In this document: positions 1-11,806 of the stretch, one piece after another
Position numbering within the stretch: the first letter of the stretch is position 1
Layout: every line of letters begins with the position of its first letter
Source of the DNA: an uncultured Gemmatimonadota bacterium
GTDB lineage: Bacteria; Gemmatimonadota; Gemmatimonadetes; Gemmatimonadales; Gemmatimonadaceae
Length of the DNA stretch: 64,000 bases
Reading direction: 5' to 3'
Assembly: GCA_902825965.1 (NCBI GenBank)
Contig: CADEDA010000008.1
Span: 1 to 64,000, forward strand
Position numbers and translations under genes: made by a program
The notes under the pieces: generated by a model
Databases searched by the model: none
What the model was told of the DNA's origin: nothing
The model's input: the letters and a program-made list of their open reading frames with translations, nothing else

Positions 1-71
1 GGGGTACTGTTACTCATCCGAAAGGTGGCGCGTCGTTCCCGAGCGCCGGAACCACCCCAGCTCCCTGACTG

Positions 72-1312
<1,241 letters not shown>

Positions 1313-1316
<4 letters not shown>

Positions 1317-1963
1317 GCGGCGACCGGGAGCCGGGACCGGCCGCGCCCGCGGCCAAGGACCCGCTCGTCATCCGCTCGCTGGAGTTCCTGGGGCCGATGG
1401 CCACGGTGGACGGCTGGCGCCCGACCTCCACGCTGCCCGAGGTCGCCTTCGCGGGCCGTTCCAACGTCGGCAAGTCCTCGCTGCTGAACGCCCTCGTGCG
1501 CCGCAAGGCGTTCGCGCGCGTGAGCAAGACGCCGGGGCGCACGCGCGAGATCAACTTCTTCGCGGTCAACGGCAGCTTCGTGCTCGCCGACCTCCCGGGC
1601 TACGGCTACGCGCGGATCTCCAAGGCCCGGCAGGCCGAGTGGCGTCCGCTCATCGAGGGCTACCTGCGCCGCTCCCCGACGCTGCGCGGCATCGTGCTGC
1701 TGCTGGACGTGCGGCACGACCCCACCGACGACGACCTGTTGATGCTGGACCTGTTGGCCGAGATCGGGGTGCCGACCATCGTCTGCGTGACCAAGACCGA
1801 CAAGCTGGGGACGCAGGCGGTCGCGGCCCGCGTACAGGCGATCGCGAAGGCGATCGGCGTGGAGGAGGAGCAGATCATCCCCTTCAGCGCCGTGGACGGC
1901 GTGGGCCGCGACGAGCTGGCCGCGGCGGTGGTCGGGGTGACCACGGCGGATCCCACGGAGTGA
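1313..1963 (+). CDS. engB: Ribosome-biogenesis GTP-binding protein EngB/YsxC
   Basis: Small essential GTPase needed for assembly of the large ribosomal subunit. It starts at GTG 1313, sharing GTGA with the clpX stop, and gives 216 residues, usual for the family. All G motifs are visible: GRSNVGKSS (G1), a [11 protein letters not shown] switch I (G2), DLPGYGYA (G3), TKTD (G4) and a C-terminal PFSA (G5). The clpX-engB order is common in bacteria, often with lon. The same frame is open far upstream inside clpX, but homology begins only after 1313, so the overlap start is preferred. Confidence 0.96.
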
Positions 1964-1967
1964 CGGC

Positions 1968-1988
1968 GGCCGGGGTGCATCCCCGGCC
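1968..1988 (+). terminator. Hairpin after engB
   Basis: GGCCGGGG, a five-base loop TGCAT, then CCCCGGCC form a perfect 8-bp stem five bases after the engB stop. No T-tract follows, which is common in GC-rich genomes. It plausibly ends the clpX-engB transcript before the promoter-like hexamer at 2003. Confidence 0.45.
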
Positions 1989-2002
1989 GGCCGGGCAGTC
2001 CC

Positions 2003-2008
2003 TAGATT
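2003..2008 (+). promoter_or_regulatory. -10-like TAGATT directly upstream of the acyltransferase start
   Basis: TAGATT ends six bases before the ATG at 2015, so initiation 6-7 bases after the hexamer would start on or next to the A of the ATG (leaderless mRNA). No Shine-Dalgarno and no clear -35 are visible. The same hexamer and spacing occur at 33845. Confidence 0.45.
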
Positions 2009-2014
2009 GCGGGC

Positions 2015-2860
2015 ATGCCACGCATCCCCCTGCAATCGCTTCCCGCGCGGCCCGCGGCCGCCCTCCATGACGCCTGGCTCGCACGCCTCGCGTCCGCGCT
2101 CGAGGACCCGGCGGTCGACCGCAACGACCTCTGCCGCGACACGTTGCTGGAGCTGAGTTTCCCCGGCTACGCCGGCCGCTGGGCCGCCGCGCTGGTGGAC
2201 GAGTCGCTGCCGCTGGGCGTTCGGGTGTCGCTCTCGGCCTGCGACCCACGCAACATCACACTCGAGCCCGAGTACTACGGCGACTGCGATCAGGAGCGGT
2301 TCCAGCGGGTGAAGCCGCTGCTCTGGCTGTGGTACTCGTTCGACCGCCTGCCGATCGGCGGGCAGGCCGTCGAGTTGGGCGTGCGACTCCGCCGGCTGCT
2401 CGCGCCGCACATCTTCAAGCGGGTCGGCCGCAACTTCAAGTGCTTCCAGCACGTCGAGTTCAGCTTCGGCTACAACCTCGAGGTCGGGGACGACGTGGTG
2501 GTGCACCGCCATGTGCTGCTCGACGACCGCGGCGGCATCCGCCTGGGGAACAAGGTCTCGATCAGCGACTACGCGAACATCTACTCGCACACGCACAGCA
2601 TCGTGGAGCAGGTGGACGTGACCAACGCCCTCACCGTGCTCGGCGACGGCGTCCGCGTGACCTATCACGCCACCGTGCTCGCGGGCGTGCATGTGGGCGA
2701 ACAGGGCATGGTCGGCGCGGTCGCGGTCGCGACCAAGGACGTCCGTCCGTATCACGTGAACGTCGGCATCCCGGCGAAGAGCGTGCGCGTGAAGCCCAAC
2801 GCTCCGGCGGATGCGGGCGACCGGCTGCGGACCAGCGTGGAGCGGCAGCGGGAGGACTGA
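2015..2860 (+). CDS. Hexapeptide-repeat (left-handed beta-helix) O-acyltransferase
   Basis: Probable CoA-dependent acetyl/acyl transferase of the maltose/galactoside acetyltransferase type. 281 residues. Residues 1-130 are a largely alpha-helical N-terminal region without a motif I recognise. From about residue 150 there is a run of hexapeptide turns ([53 protein letters not shown]) ending in [12 protein letters not shown], the typical close of this fold. SHTHSI near residue 197 offers the catalytic histidine. The acceptor cannot be told from sequence; a cell-envelope or exopolysaccharide sugar is a guess. The long N-terminal region makes it larger than plain maltose acetyltransferases (about 185 residues). 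Confidence 0.8.
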   Translation: MPRIPLQSLPARPAAALHDAWLARLASALEDPAVDRNDLCRDTLLELSFPGYAGRWAAALVDESLPLGVRVSLSACDPRNITLEPEYYGDCDQERFQRVKPLLWLWYSFDRLPIGGQAVELGVRLRRLLAPHIFKRVGRNFKCFQHVEFSFGYNLEVGDDVVVHRHVLLDDRGGIRLGNKVSISDYANIYSHTHSIVEQVDVTNALTVLGDGVRVTYHATVLAGVHVGEQGMVGAVAVATKDVRPYHVNVGIPAKSVRVKPNAPADAGDRLRTSVERQRED

Positions 2861-2887
2861 GGCTGCGCGGCGCCCCGGTCCGCGAGG

Positions 2888-3364
2888 TCAGCGACGCACT
2901 TCCATCACGTCCCACACCGCCGGCGTGGCGAGGATGATGCGGGCGTCATCGACGAAGCGCTTCTCGTGTGGCCAGGTGTAGCGCCGCCGGGCCTGGCTGG
3001 GCGTGAGCCACGCGTGCTTCGTGTGTTCCGCGCTCAGCCGCACCACCGACGCCGGCGCGACGACCGCCACGAACACCGCGGCCAATTGCACGGTCTGCTG
3101 CTGCAGCAGGTAGAACGGATGCATGGTGACCGAGAACAACCGGTCCGCCACGAGCCCCGTCTCCTCGCGCAGCTCGCGCTGGGCCGCCGCCTCCAGGGCC
3201 TCGCCGGGTTCGACCTTGCCGTGGACCATCTCCCAGGTGCCGGGGCAGCGCTGGTCGGGGGCCCGCTGCAAGGCGAGCGCAAGCCAGCCGCGCTGGGCCG
3301 GACGGAACACGAGCACGTCGACGACGCCGACCTCGACCGGCGTGCCGCGCGAGAGCGCCTTCAC
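2888..3364 (-). CDS. Nudix hydrolase
   Basis: Nucleoside-diphosphate-linked pyrophosphohydrolase of the MutT/NudB kind. 158 residues from a GTG start, typical for a single Nudix domain. The Nudix box is complete near residues 50-72: GKVEPGE, then a seven-residue spacer and RELREETGL, giving the metal-binding REXXEEXG helix. Substrate cannot be assigned; the strand before the box (GTWEMVHGKVE) resembles dinucleoside or dNTP hydrolases. It lies seven bases downstream of the PilB-receiver gene and is probably co-transcribed with it. It converges on the acyltransferase with a 27-base gap. Confidence 0.88.
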   Translation of the reverse strand: MKALSRGTPVEVGVVDVLVFRPAQRGWLALALQRAPDQRCPGTWEMVHGKVEPGEALEAAAQRELREETGLVADRLFSVTMHPFYLLQQQTVQLAAVFVAVVAPASVVRLSAEHTKHAWLTPSQARRRYTWPHEKRFVDDARIILATPAVWDVMEVRR

Positions 3365-3371
3365 AGCGCGC

Positions 3372-5678
<2,307 letters not shown>

Positions 5679-5718
5679 GCGCAGCCTCGTGCGGTCGGAC
5701 AGCGATCCTGTACCCTGC

Positions 5719-5724
5719 AATCTA
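5719..5724 (-). promoter_or_regulatory. TAGATT -10-like element of the PilB-receiver gene
   Basis: On the minus strand TAGATT spans 5724 to 5719 inside an AT-richer patch (5715-5745) that breaks the surrounding GC-rich sequence. Initiation near 5712 would give a leader of about 34 bases to ATG 5678, with a GAGG ribosome site. A TTTGAG stretch just upstream is too close to be a normal -35. Confidence 0.4.
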
Positions 5725-5783
5725 CCGCTCAAATATCTACCGGCCAGCAGCTTACGTGCGACCCGCGCCCGTCCGTGCCGCGC

Positions 5784-7883
5784 CTAGAACACCCGCCACA
5801 GCGCGGTCGACACGTCCACTCCGAACATCCAGCCGCCACGCGCCGACCCGCGGCGCGCCCCCGACTCCAACCCGCGCGCCACGTCGATCCGCAGCAGATC
5901 GAACAGCGAGACGAGTGCCACCCCCACCGACGGCGACACCTGTCCCCGCTGTCCGGCGTCCCCCACCCACACGCCGTGCAGGTACGGCGCCAGCACCACC
6001 GAAGTCGGCACGCGACCGAAGCGTCCGAAGTCGAGCGTCAGCGCTCCGACGGGGCGCTGGTACTCCACTCGCTGCGACCATCCGATCCGACCGGACAGGC
6101 TGTGGAAGCCGTAGGCCGGCCCCGTGACGGGACCACCGAAGTAGACGCGTAGCTGCGAGGGAACGTCATCCCCGCGTGAGAGCCCCGCCGCGACGGTGCG
6201 GACCACCACCGCACCCGTGCCCGCGGGCATGCGCGCGGCGACGTCGACACTCGCGCGCAGCAGCGCGGCAGGGCGCGTGCTCCCCGCGGGTTCGAACGCG
6301 GCTCCAACGAGATGAACCGTGGCCTGCCACTGCGGTCCGCTGGGGTCGCCGCCGGGACCGCGGGACCACTCCAGCCCGGCCTTCCAGAGCGCTCCCGGGT
6401 CCGCGGCGAGCACGGGTTCGTATCGCCCGGACGTCGGGGCCGCATGGACGGCGAGCGCAGCGTGCCGCTCGCGGCCGGCCGAGAGGACCCAACGCGCGCT
6501 CGACCCCTGCGGCCAGCCGAGCCGCAGCGACCCGCCGCGCACCTCGTAGGGGTCCGTGAGGTCCGTGCCGAACTCTTGGGCGGCGATCGAGTTCCGGAGC
6601 CCGCTGGCCTCGGCCGCGTCACCGGCTTCGGCGAAGTCGACGCGGCCCTCGATCGAGAGTTCAACACCGCGGGTGGAGCGCCAACGGACGAGGCCGCGTC
6701 CCTTGAGGCGTGAGTCCGCTGTGCCATAGCGCCCCGCCAGAGTGCTGGTGATGCGACTGCCGACACTCTGCGTGAGGCCGGCCCCGACCGCGAGCCCCTC
6801 CACGCGATTCACCCGCACCAGGTCGCTCACGGCGCGCGCCGAGGGCACGGTGTTGCGGGCGCGGGCGAGGGCGCTGGCGCGGACCAAGGCGCGCGCCTCC
6901 TCCTGCACGCGGCGCACCTCCTCGGCGTCGAGGGCGCGGACCTCCTCCGGCAGGTTGCCGAGGATGGATCCCTCGAACGGGAACGCGCGCTGCTCGGCGC
7001 GCGGCGCCTCCTGGATCTCGGGTCCGACGAAGGTGCGCGGGGGCAACCCGGCGTTGACCTTGGTGCAGCAGACCTCCCAGCGTCCGCGGATGATCCCGCG
7101 CGCCGGGAAGTCCATCCAGGTCGCCGAGCGGCGGATCTCGATCTCCTGGCGGCGCGGCAACCAGAATCGCCCGTCCACGAGCCCGTTCTCGAGGATCACC
7201 GAGACGTCCTCCAGCTGGCGGTCCTTGAGGGCGGCCCGGGTGAACGAGAACGTCATGCGCACCACGCTCGCCGTGGCGCGGTCGAGGTAGACGGCCCCCA
7301 CGGCCGCCGGGATCGACGCGTCCTTGGGCCGCACGGACACCATGACCACCTCGAGGGTGCGGTCGCTGGTGCGGATGGTGAGCGAGTCGCTGATGCGGTA
7401 CTCGTAGGTCTCGAGCCCGGCGAGCGAGAGGGGGTGCGGGACGTCCTCGACCTCGTCACCGTCGCCGAGGCGGATGATGGCGGGGAAGTTGTTCTGGACG
7501 ATCCCGAGGTGGTCGCGGTGGTAGTTGATGTCGGTGGGCAGCACGAGCGTGTCGCGGCGCCCGATGATGCGTTGCTTGCTCCGGTCCGGCGCGCCCCAAT
7601 AGACTTCGAGCATCAGCTCGTCGGATTTCACCACGACCGGCGGCAGGCGGAACCCCTCACCGAGTTGGGCGAGGAAGGTGAGGTAGCCGTGCGCCTGCGC
7701 GGTGTAGTCCGTGAGGCCCGTGTCGGCGAGTTGCACCTGGCGACGCGCGATCGCGGAGCGCACGAGCGTGACGGTGCCGGCATCGTTCCAGGTCGCTTGC
7801 GCCGCGACGGCACGCGGCACCGCAGCAGCGCAGATCGCGCCGCCGAGGGACAGGGCCGCGAGCAGGACTCTCAGGGGACGCAT
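5784..7883 (-). CDS. Exported beta-barrel-like outer-membrane protein, function unknown
   Basis: Preferred start ATG 7883 gives 699 residues with a clean signal peptide (MRPLRVLLAALSLGGAI...AVAAQA, cleavage near residue 28). An in-frame ATG at 7913 would add ten residues. Residues 30-280 form a soluble region (conserved-looking YWGAPDRSKQRIIGRRDT and RFWLPRRQEIEIR) resembling the large exported outer-membrane proteins of Bacteroidetes/Gemmatimonadota that bind lipid or carbohydrate. From about 330 onward alternating polar/hydrophobic strands (SRITSTLAGRYG, GVELSIEGRVDF) suggest a barrel, and the chain ends in Phe (LWRVF), the usual barrel-insertion signal. I cannot name a function. It lies upstream of the PilB-receiver gene, 105 bases away, and diverges from trpE by 49 bases. 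Confidence 0.75.
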   Translation of the reverse strand: MRPLRVLLAALSLGGAICAAAVPRAVAAQATWNDAGTVTLVRSAIARRQVQLADTGLTDYTAQAHGYLTFLAQLGEGFRLPPVVVKSDELMLEVYWGAPDRSKQRIIGRRDTLVLPTDINYHRDHLGIVQNNFPAIIRLGDGDEVEDVPHPLSLAGLETYEYRISDSLTIRTSDRTLEVVMVSVRPKDASIPAAVGAVYLDRATASVVRMTFSFTRAALKDRQLEDVSVILENGLVDGRFWLPRRQEIEIRRSATWMDFPARGIIRGRWEVCCTKVNAGLPPRTFVGPEIQEAPRAEQRAFPFEGSILGNLPEEVRALDAEEVRRVQEEARALVRASALARARNTVPSARAVSDLVRVNRVEGLAVGAGLTQSVGSRITSTLAGRYGTADSRLKGRGLVRWRSTRGVELSIEGRVDFAEAGDAAEASGLRNSIAAQEFGTDLTDPYEVRGGSLRLGWPQGSSARWVLSAGRERHAALAVHAAPTSGRYEPVLAADPGALWKAGLEWSRGPGGDPSGPQWQATVHLVGAAFEPAGSTRPAALLRASVDVAARMPAGTGAVVVRTVAAGLSRGDDVPSQLRVYFGGPVTGPAYGFHSLSGRIGWSQRVEYQRPVGALTLDFGRFGRVPTSVVLAPYLHGVWVGDAGQRGQVSPSVGVALVSLFDLLRIDVARGLESGARRGSARGGWMFGVDVSTALWRVF

Positions 7884-7932
7884 CGGTGGCAATTTCGCGG
7901 ATGGGCGCGGCACTCACAACCAGAATGACGCG

Positions 7933-9432
7933 ATGAGGTTCGACGCGTTCCGTGCGCGGACCCGCGCGCACGCCCTCGTGCCGGTGTGGCGCGATTGCCT
8001 GCTCGATACCGAGACACCCGTCTCGGCGTTCCACAAACTCCGGCAGGGGCCGTTCGCGTTCCTGCTGGAGTCCGCGCCGGCGGGCAGTGAGACCTGGGCC
8101 CGGTACACGTTCTTCGGCACGGCACCTCGCGCGGCGTGGCGCCTGACCGAGGGGACCGTCGAGGACTGGTCCGCCGCCGCCGGCTGGCACGGCGCGCGGC
8201 GCGTGGACGATCCGTTCGCGGACCTGCACGCGATCCTCGCGCAGCATCCGCCGGTGGATGCCCCGGAACTCGGGGCGTTCTGGGGCGGCGCCGTGGGCTT
8301 CTTCACCTACGATGCGGTGCGTTACATCGAACGCTTGCCGCAGGCGCCGCCGCGGCTCGCGGCGATGCCCGACGCCTGCGTGCTGCTCACGGGCACGGTG
8401 GTCATCCTCGACACCCTCCTCGCCCAGGCACGCGTGGTGACCAGTGTGATCGGTCCCGACCCTGCGGACGAGGCCGCCTGCCGGCGGGTGTGGGAGGAGG
8501 CCCAGGAGGAGATCGAGGCGACCATCGCGCGGCTGCGCTCCGGTCCCGCGCTCCCGCCGCTGACGCTCGACCCGGCGGCGCCGGCGGCGACGGGCGCGTC
8601 GAGCATCGGTCGCGACGCCTTCCTCACCAAGGTGGACCGGATCAAGGAGTACATCCTCGCCGGCGACGTCTTCCAGGCGCTGCTCGCGCGGCGCATCCGG
8701 ATCCCGCGCGACTTCGACGCCACGGCGCTGTACCGCGCGATCCGCGTGCTGAATCCGTCGCCGTACATGTTCCATCTCCTGCTCGACGGCGTGGAGTTGG
8801 TGGGAAGCTCCCCCGAGCTGCTCGTGCGCGTGGCGGACGGCAACGTGGTCGTCCGGCCCATCGCCGGGACGCGGCCACGCGGGGCGACGCCGGAGCAGGA
8901 CGCGGCGCTGCGGGAGGAGCTGCTCGCCGATGCCAAGGAGCGCGCCGAACACGTGATGCTGGTGGACCTGGGGCGCAACGACGTCGGTCGCGTGGCGACG
9001 TACGGCAGCGTGCGGGTCACCGACTACATGTCGGTGGAGCGCTACTCGCACGTGCATCACCTCGTGAGCCAGGTGGAAGGGCGGCTGCGCGACGACGGGT
9101 CGGCGCTCGAGACGTTCCGGGCGGTGTTCCCGGCGGGCACGATGACGGGCGCGCCCAAGGTGCGTGCGATGGAGATCATCGACGAGCTGGAGCCGGAGCG
9201 CCGGGGACCCTACGCCGGCGCGGTGGGCTACATCGGCTGGGGTGACCGGCGGATGGATCTCGCGATCACGATCCGCACCTGCGTGTTGACCGGCGACGAG
9301 GCCTGGGTGCAGGCGGGCGCCGGCATCGTGGCGGACTCGGTGGGTGCCGCGGAGTGGACGGAGACGGAGAACAAGGCCCGCGCGATGTTGACCGCGATCG
9401 GACGGGTGCGCGCGGCGGGCGGGCCGCGGTAG
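7933..9432 (+). CDS. trpE: Anthranilate synthase component I
   Basis: Chorismate plus ammonia to anthranilate, the first tryptophan-specific step. ATG 7933 gives 499 residues, normal for TrpE; the frame is open further upstream but that part overlaps the divergent gene. The tryptophan feedback site LLES is at residues 44-47. The chorismate-binding half carries PIAGTRPRG (Ala where PabB has Lys, favouring TrpE over aminodeoxychorismate synthase), LVDLGRNDVGRV, PAGTMTGAPK and GAVGYIGW. No trpG or other trp gene is adjacent, so the glutaminase subunit must be elsewhere. There is no Shine-Dalgarno; CAGAAT ends six bases before the ATG, a possible leaderless arrangement. Confidence 0.92.
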   Translation: MRFDAFRARTRAHALVPVWRDCLLDTETPVSAFHKLRQGPFAFLLESAPAGSETWARYTFFGTAPRAAWRLTEGTVEDWSAAAGWHGARRVDDPFADLHAILAQHPPVDAPELGAFWGGAVGFFTYDAVRYIERLPQAPPRLAAMPDACVLLTGTVVILDTLLAQARVVTSVIGPDPADEAACRRVWEEAQEEIEATIARLRSGPALPPLTLDPAAPAATGASSIGRDAFLTKVDRIKEYILAGDVFQALLARRIRIPRDFDATALYRAIRVLNPSPYMFHLLLDGVELVGSSPELLVRVADGNVVVRPIAGTRPRGATPEQDAALREELLADAKERAEHVMLVDLGRNDVGRVATYGSVRVTDYMSVERYSHVHHLVSQVEGRLRDDGSALETFRAVFPAGTMTGAPKVRAMEIIDELEPERRGPYAGAVGYIGWGDRRMDLAITIRTCVLTGDEAWVQAGAGIVADSVGAAEWTETENKARAMLTAIGRVRAAGGPR

Positions 9433-9455
9433 TCGCACTCCCCTTCCCGCCACGG

Positions 9456-9461
9456 CATATT
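9456..9461 (+). promoter_or_regulatory. -10-like CATATT before the adenylate cyclase start
   Basis: CATATT ends six bases before ATG 9468 in the 35-base gap after trpE. No Shine-Dalgarno is present. Spacing equals that of TAGATT at 2003 and 33845, so a leaderless transcript starting at the cyclase is likely. Confidence 0.4.
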
Positions 9462-9467
9462 TCCGGG

Positions 9468-11042
9468 ATGCACTTCCGCCTCATCGGTGTCGGGAACACG
9501 TTCACGTTCGAGCTCTCGGGGAGCAGCCCGCTGAGCGTGGGGCGCGCCGTCACCAACGACTGCGCGATCGTGGATCCGACGATCTCGCGCAAGCACGCCG
9601 AGTTGAAGGTCACGCCCGGCGGCGTCGAGGTCATCGACCAGGGATCGAGCAACGGCACGTTCGTCAACGGCGTGCAGATCGAGCACTCGCTGATCGTGCC
9701 GGGCGACGAGGTGACGTTCGGGAAGGTGGTGTTCCGGCTCGAGCAGGTCGCGCCGGCGCGTCCGGCCGCCGCGGCCGCCGCCCCGCCCCGCGCCGCCGCG
9801 ACGATCGTCCGCCAGATCCCCAAGACGGGCGAGTCGCTCGCGCTCCAAGGCGTCGCGAAGATGGGCGAGTCGCTCGCGTCGGTGGGCGACGCGGGCGAGA
9901 AGGACCGCCGGCGGCTGGCGATCCTGCTCGAGGTCTCCAAGGGCCTCACGCGCTCGGCCGACATCGAGGCGCTGCTGCAGAAGATCGCGGAGTACGCCTT
10001 CCAGGTGCTCGAGGCGGACCGCTGCGCGATCCAGCTGACGGACGACTTCGGCATCCTGCACCCGAAGATCTCGCGCGACCGGCGCGGCGAGCGGGCCTCC
10101 AGCGACATCCCGCAGTCCATCGCGCGCACCGCGGTCGACGACAAGGTGGCGGTGCTCTCGGACGACGCCGGCGAGGACCAGCGCTTCACCGGCCAGTCGG
10201 TGATGCTGCAGAAGGTGCGCTCCGCGATGTGTGTGCCGCTGATCGGCAGCGAGGACCGCGTGCTGGGCGTGCTGTACGTGGACAACTTCTCGCTCAAGCG
10301 GTTCGGCGAGAGCGACCTCGACTTCCTCATCGCGTTCTCGGGCATCGCGGCGGTGGCGATCGAGAACGGCCAGCTGGCGGAACGGATCCGGAAGGAGGCG
10401 CTCGCCCGCAGCAACTTCGAGCGTTTCTTCACCCCGCACCTCGCGGCGCGCATCGCGTCGAGCCCCGACGCCGTCAAGCTCGGCGGCGACAAGCGCAAGG
10501 TCGCGATCCTCTTCTCCGACATCCGCGGCTTCACCGCGCTGTCGGAGACGATGAACCCCGACACCATGGCGCGGCTGCTGACCGAGTACTTCACCGAGAT
10601 GGTCGAATGTGTGTTCCGTCACGGCGGCACACTCGACAAGTTCATCGGCGACGCCGTCATGGCGCAGTGGGGCGCGCCGATCGGCGAGCGGGACGACTGC
10701 GACCGCGCGATGCAGGCGGCGCTGGACATGATGGAGGAGCTCGACCGGCTGAACGCGCGCTGGCGCAGCGAGGGCCGCCCGACACTCGAGATCGGCATCG
10801 GCATCAACGTCGGCGACGTGTTCGCCGGCAACATCGGCAGCGACCGCCGCCTCGAGTACACCGTCATCGGGGATCCGGTGAACGTGTCGAGCCGCCTCTG
10901 CGGGGCGGCCGGTCCGGGCGAGATCCTGATCTCCGACCCGTTCCGCCGCGAACTCGGCTCGCCACCCGTGCTCGAGCCGCTGCCACCGATGGAGCTCAAG
11001 GGGAAGAGCCAGGCGCTGCCGGTCTTCCGCGTCAAGCGGTGA
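9468..11042 (+). CDS. FHA-GAF class III adenylate cyclase
   Basis: Soluble multi-domain cyclase, 524 residues, predicted to make cAMP from ATP. FHA domain 1-85 with the phosphothreonine-binding VGR, SRKH and SSNGTFVNG motifs; an Ala/Pro linker to about 120; GAF domain about 140-305; class III catalytic domain about 340-520. Both metal aspartates are present (FSDIRGFT near 350, FIGDAVMA near 394). The adenine-selecting Lys (DKFIGD) and Asp (TVIGDPVN) and the transition-state Asn and Arg (NVSSR) are all present, so it should be an active homodimeric adenylate rather than guanylate cyclase. FHA suggests control by a Ser/Thr kinase. It overlaps the next gene by four bases. Confidence 0.92.
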   Translation: MHFRLIGVGNTFTFELSGSSPLSVGRAVTNDCAIVDPTISRKHAELKVTPGGVEVIDQGSSNGTFVNGVQIEHSLIVPGDEVTFGKVVFRLEQVAPARPAAAAAAPPRAAATIVRQIPKTGESLALQGVAKMGESLASVGDAGEKDRRRLAILLEVSKGLTRSADIEALLQKIAEYAFQVLEADRCAIQLTDDFGILHPKISRDRRGERASSDIPQSIARTAVDDKVAVLSDDAGEDQRFTGQSVMLQKVRSAMCVPLIGSEDRVLGVLYVDNFSLKRFGESDLDFLIAFSGIAAVAIENGQLAERIRKEALARSNFERFFTPHLAARIASSPDAVKLGGDKRKVAILFSDIRGFTALSETMNPDTMARLLTEYFTEMVECVFRHGGTLDKFIGDAVMAQWGAPIGERDDCDRAMQAALDMMEELDRLNARWRSEGRPTLEIGIGINVGDVFAGNIGSDRRLEYTVIGDPVNVSSRLCGAAGPGEILISDPFRRELGSPPVLEPLPPMELKGKSQALPVFRVKR

Positions 11043-11806
11043 CGCGCTCCGCCGTCGTCGCGCCCGCGGGGTACGAACGCTTCACCGTGGGCCGCGCGAC
11101 GGTGGTCGCCCGTGAGGCGGCGGTCGCCGGGCTACGCGAGGCGCTGCGCGGCTCGCCATCGCTGCATGCGTGGGCGGCGACGGTCCCCGGCGCCACGCCG
11201 TTCCAAGGCCGCGCCACCGCTTGGGGCGTGCGGCTGCCGGGGGCGTCCATCGACGTCGTGGTGCGGCACGCGCAGCGCGGCGGATTCCTGGCCGGCTTGC
11301 GCGGCGACCGCTTCGTGTGGCCGGGTCGTGCACCCTGGGAACTCGAGGCCTCGCTCCGGTTGCAGGATGCCGGCGTCCGCACCGCGGACGTGGTCGCGTA
11401 CGCGCTCTACGAGGCCGGCCCGGGCGTCTGCCGCTGCGACGTGGTCACCAAGCGCCTGCCCCATGGCGCGGACTTCCCGCACACGTGGGCCGAGGCCGCC
11501 GCGGCCGAGCGCGAGGGCTTGATCACGGCGGTCGCGAGCCTGCTGCGCGACCTGCGCGCCGCCGGCGCGCGGCACGCGGACCTCAACGCGAAGAACCTCC
11601 ACATCACCCGCGAGGGGGGGCGCTGGCAGGCCTGGGTGCTCGACGTGGACCGCGTGGAGTTCCTCTCTCCGAACGACCCGTCGGTGGGCGCGCAGAACCT
11701 CGTCCGGCTGGAACGGTCGCTGCGCAAGTGGCGCGACCGCCGCGCGCTGGCGATGGACGACGCCATGCTGGCGCGGCTCGCGGCGGCCGCCGAGGACCGC
11801 CCGTGA
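11039..11806 (+). CDS. Kdo/heptose kinase-like LPS core kinase (KdkA/WaaP fold)
   Basis: 255 residues from GTG 11039, overlapping the cyclase stop as GTGA. The chain has the protein-kinase-like LPS kinase fold: an N-terminal lobe rich in beta strands, VVTKRLPHG near 140, a catalytic loop HADLNAKNLHI near 178 (HxDLxxxN) and a metal-binding DVDR near 200 in place of DFD/DFG. This matches 3-deoxy-D-manno-octulosonate kinases that phosphorylate the inner LPS core at the inner membrane. The following family 9 glycosyltransferase supports an envelope-sugar role. The acceptor (Kdo or heptose) cannot be fixed from sequence. Confidence 0.8.
   Translation: MTRSAVVAPAGYERFTVGRATVVAREAAVAGLREALRGSPSLHAWAATVPGATPFQGRATAWGVRLPGASIDVVVRHAQRGGFLAGLRGDRFVWPGRAPWELEASLRLQDAGVRTADVVAYALYEAGPGVCRCDVVTKRLPHGADFPHTWAEAAAAEREGLITAVASLLRDLRAAGARHADLNAKNLHITREGGRWQAWVLDVDRVEFLSPNDPSVGAQNLVRLERSLRKWRDRRALAMDDAMLARLAAAAEDRP

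Noticed and set aside
1-71. Possible 3' end of an upstream gene such as clpP before clpX
   Set aside because: Frame 1 is open and ends in TGA overlapping the clpX ATG, but the residues do not look like a ClpP C-terminus and 23 codons are too few to decide.
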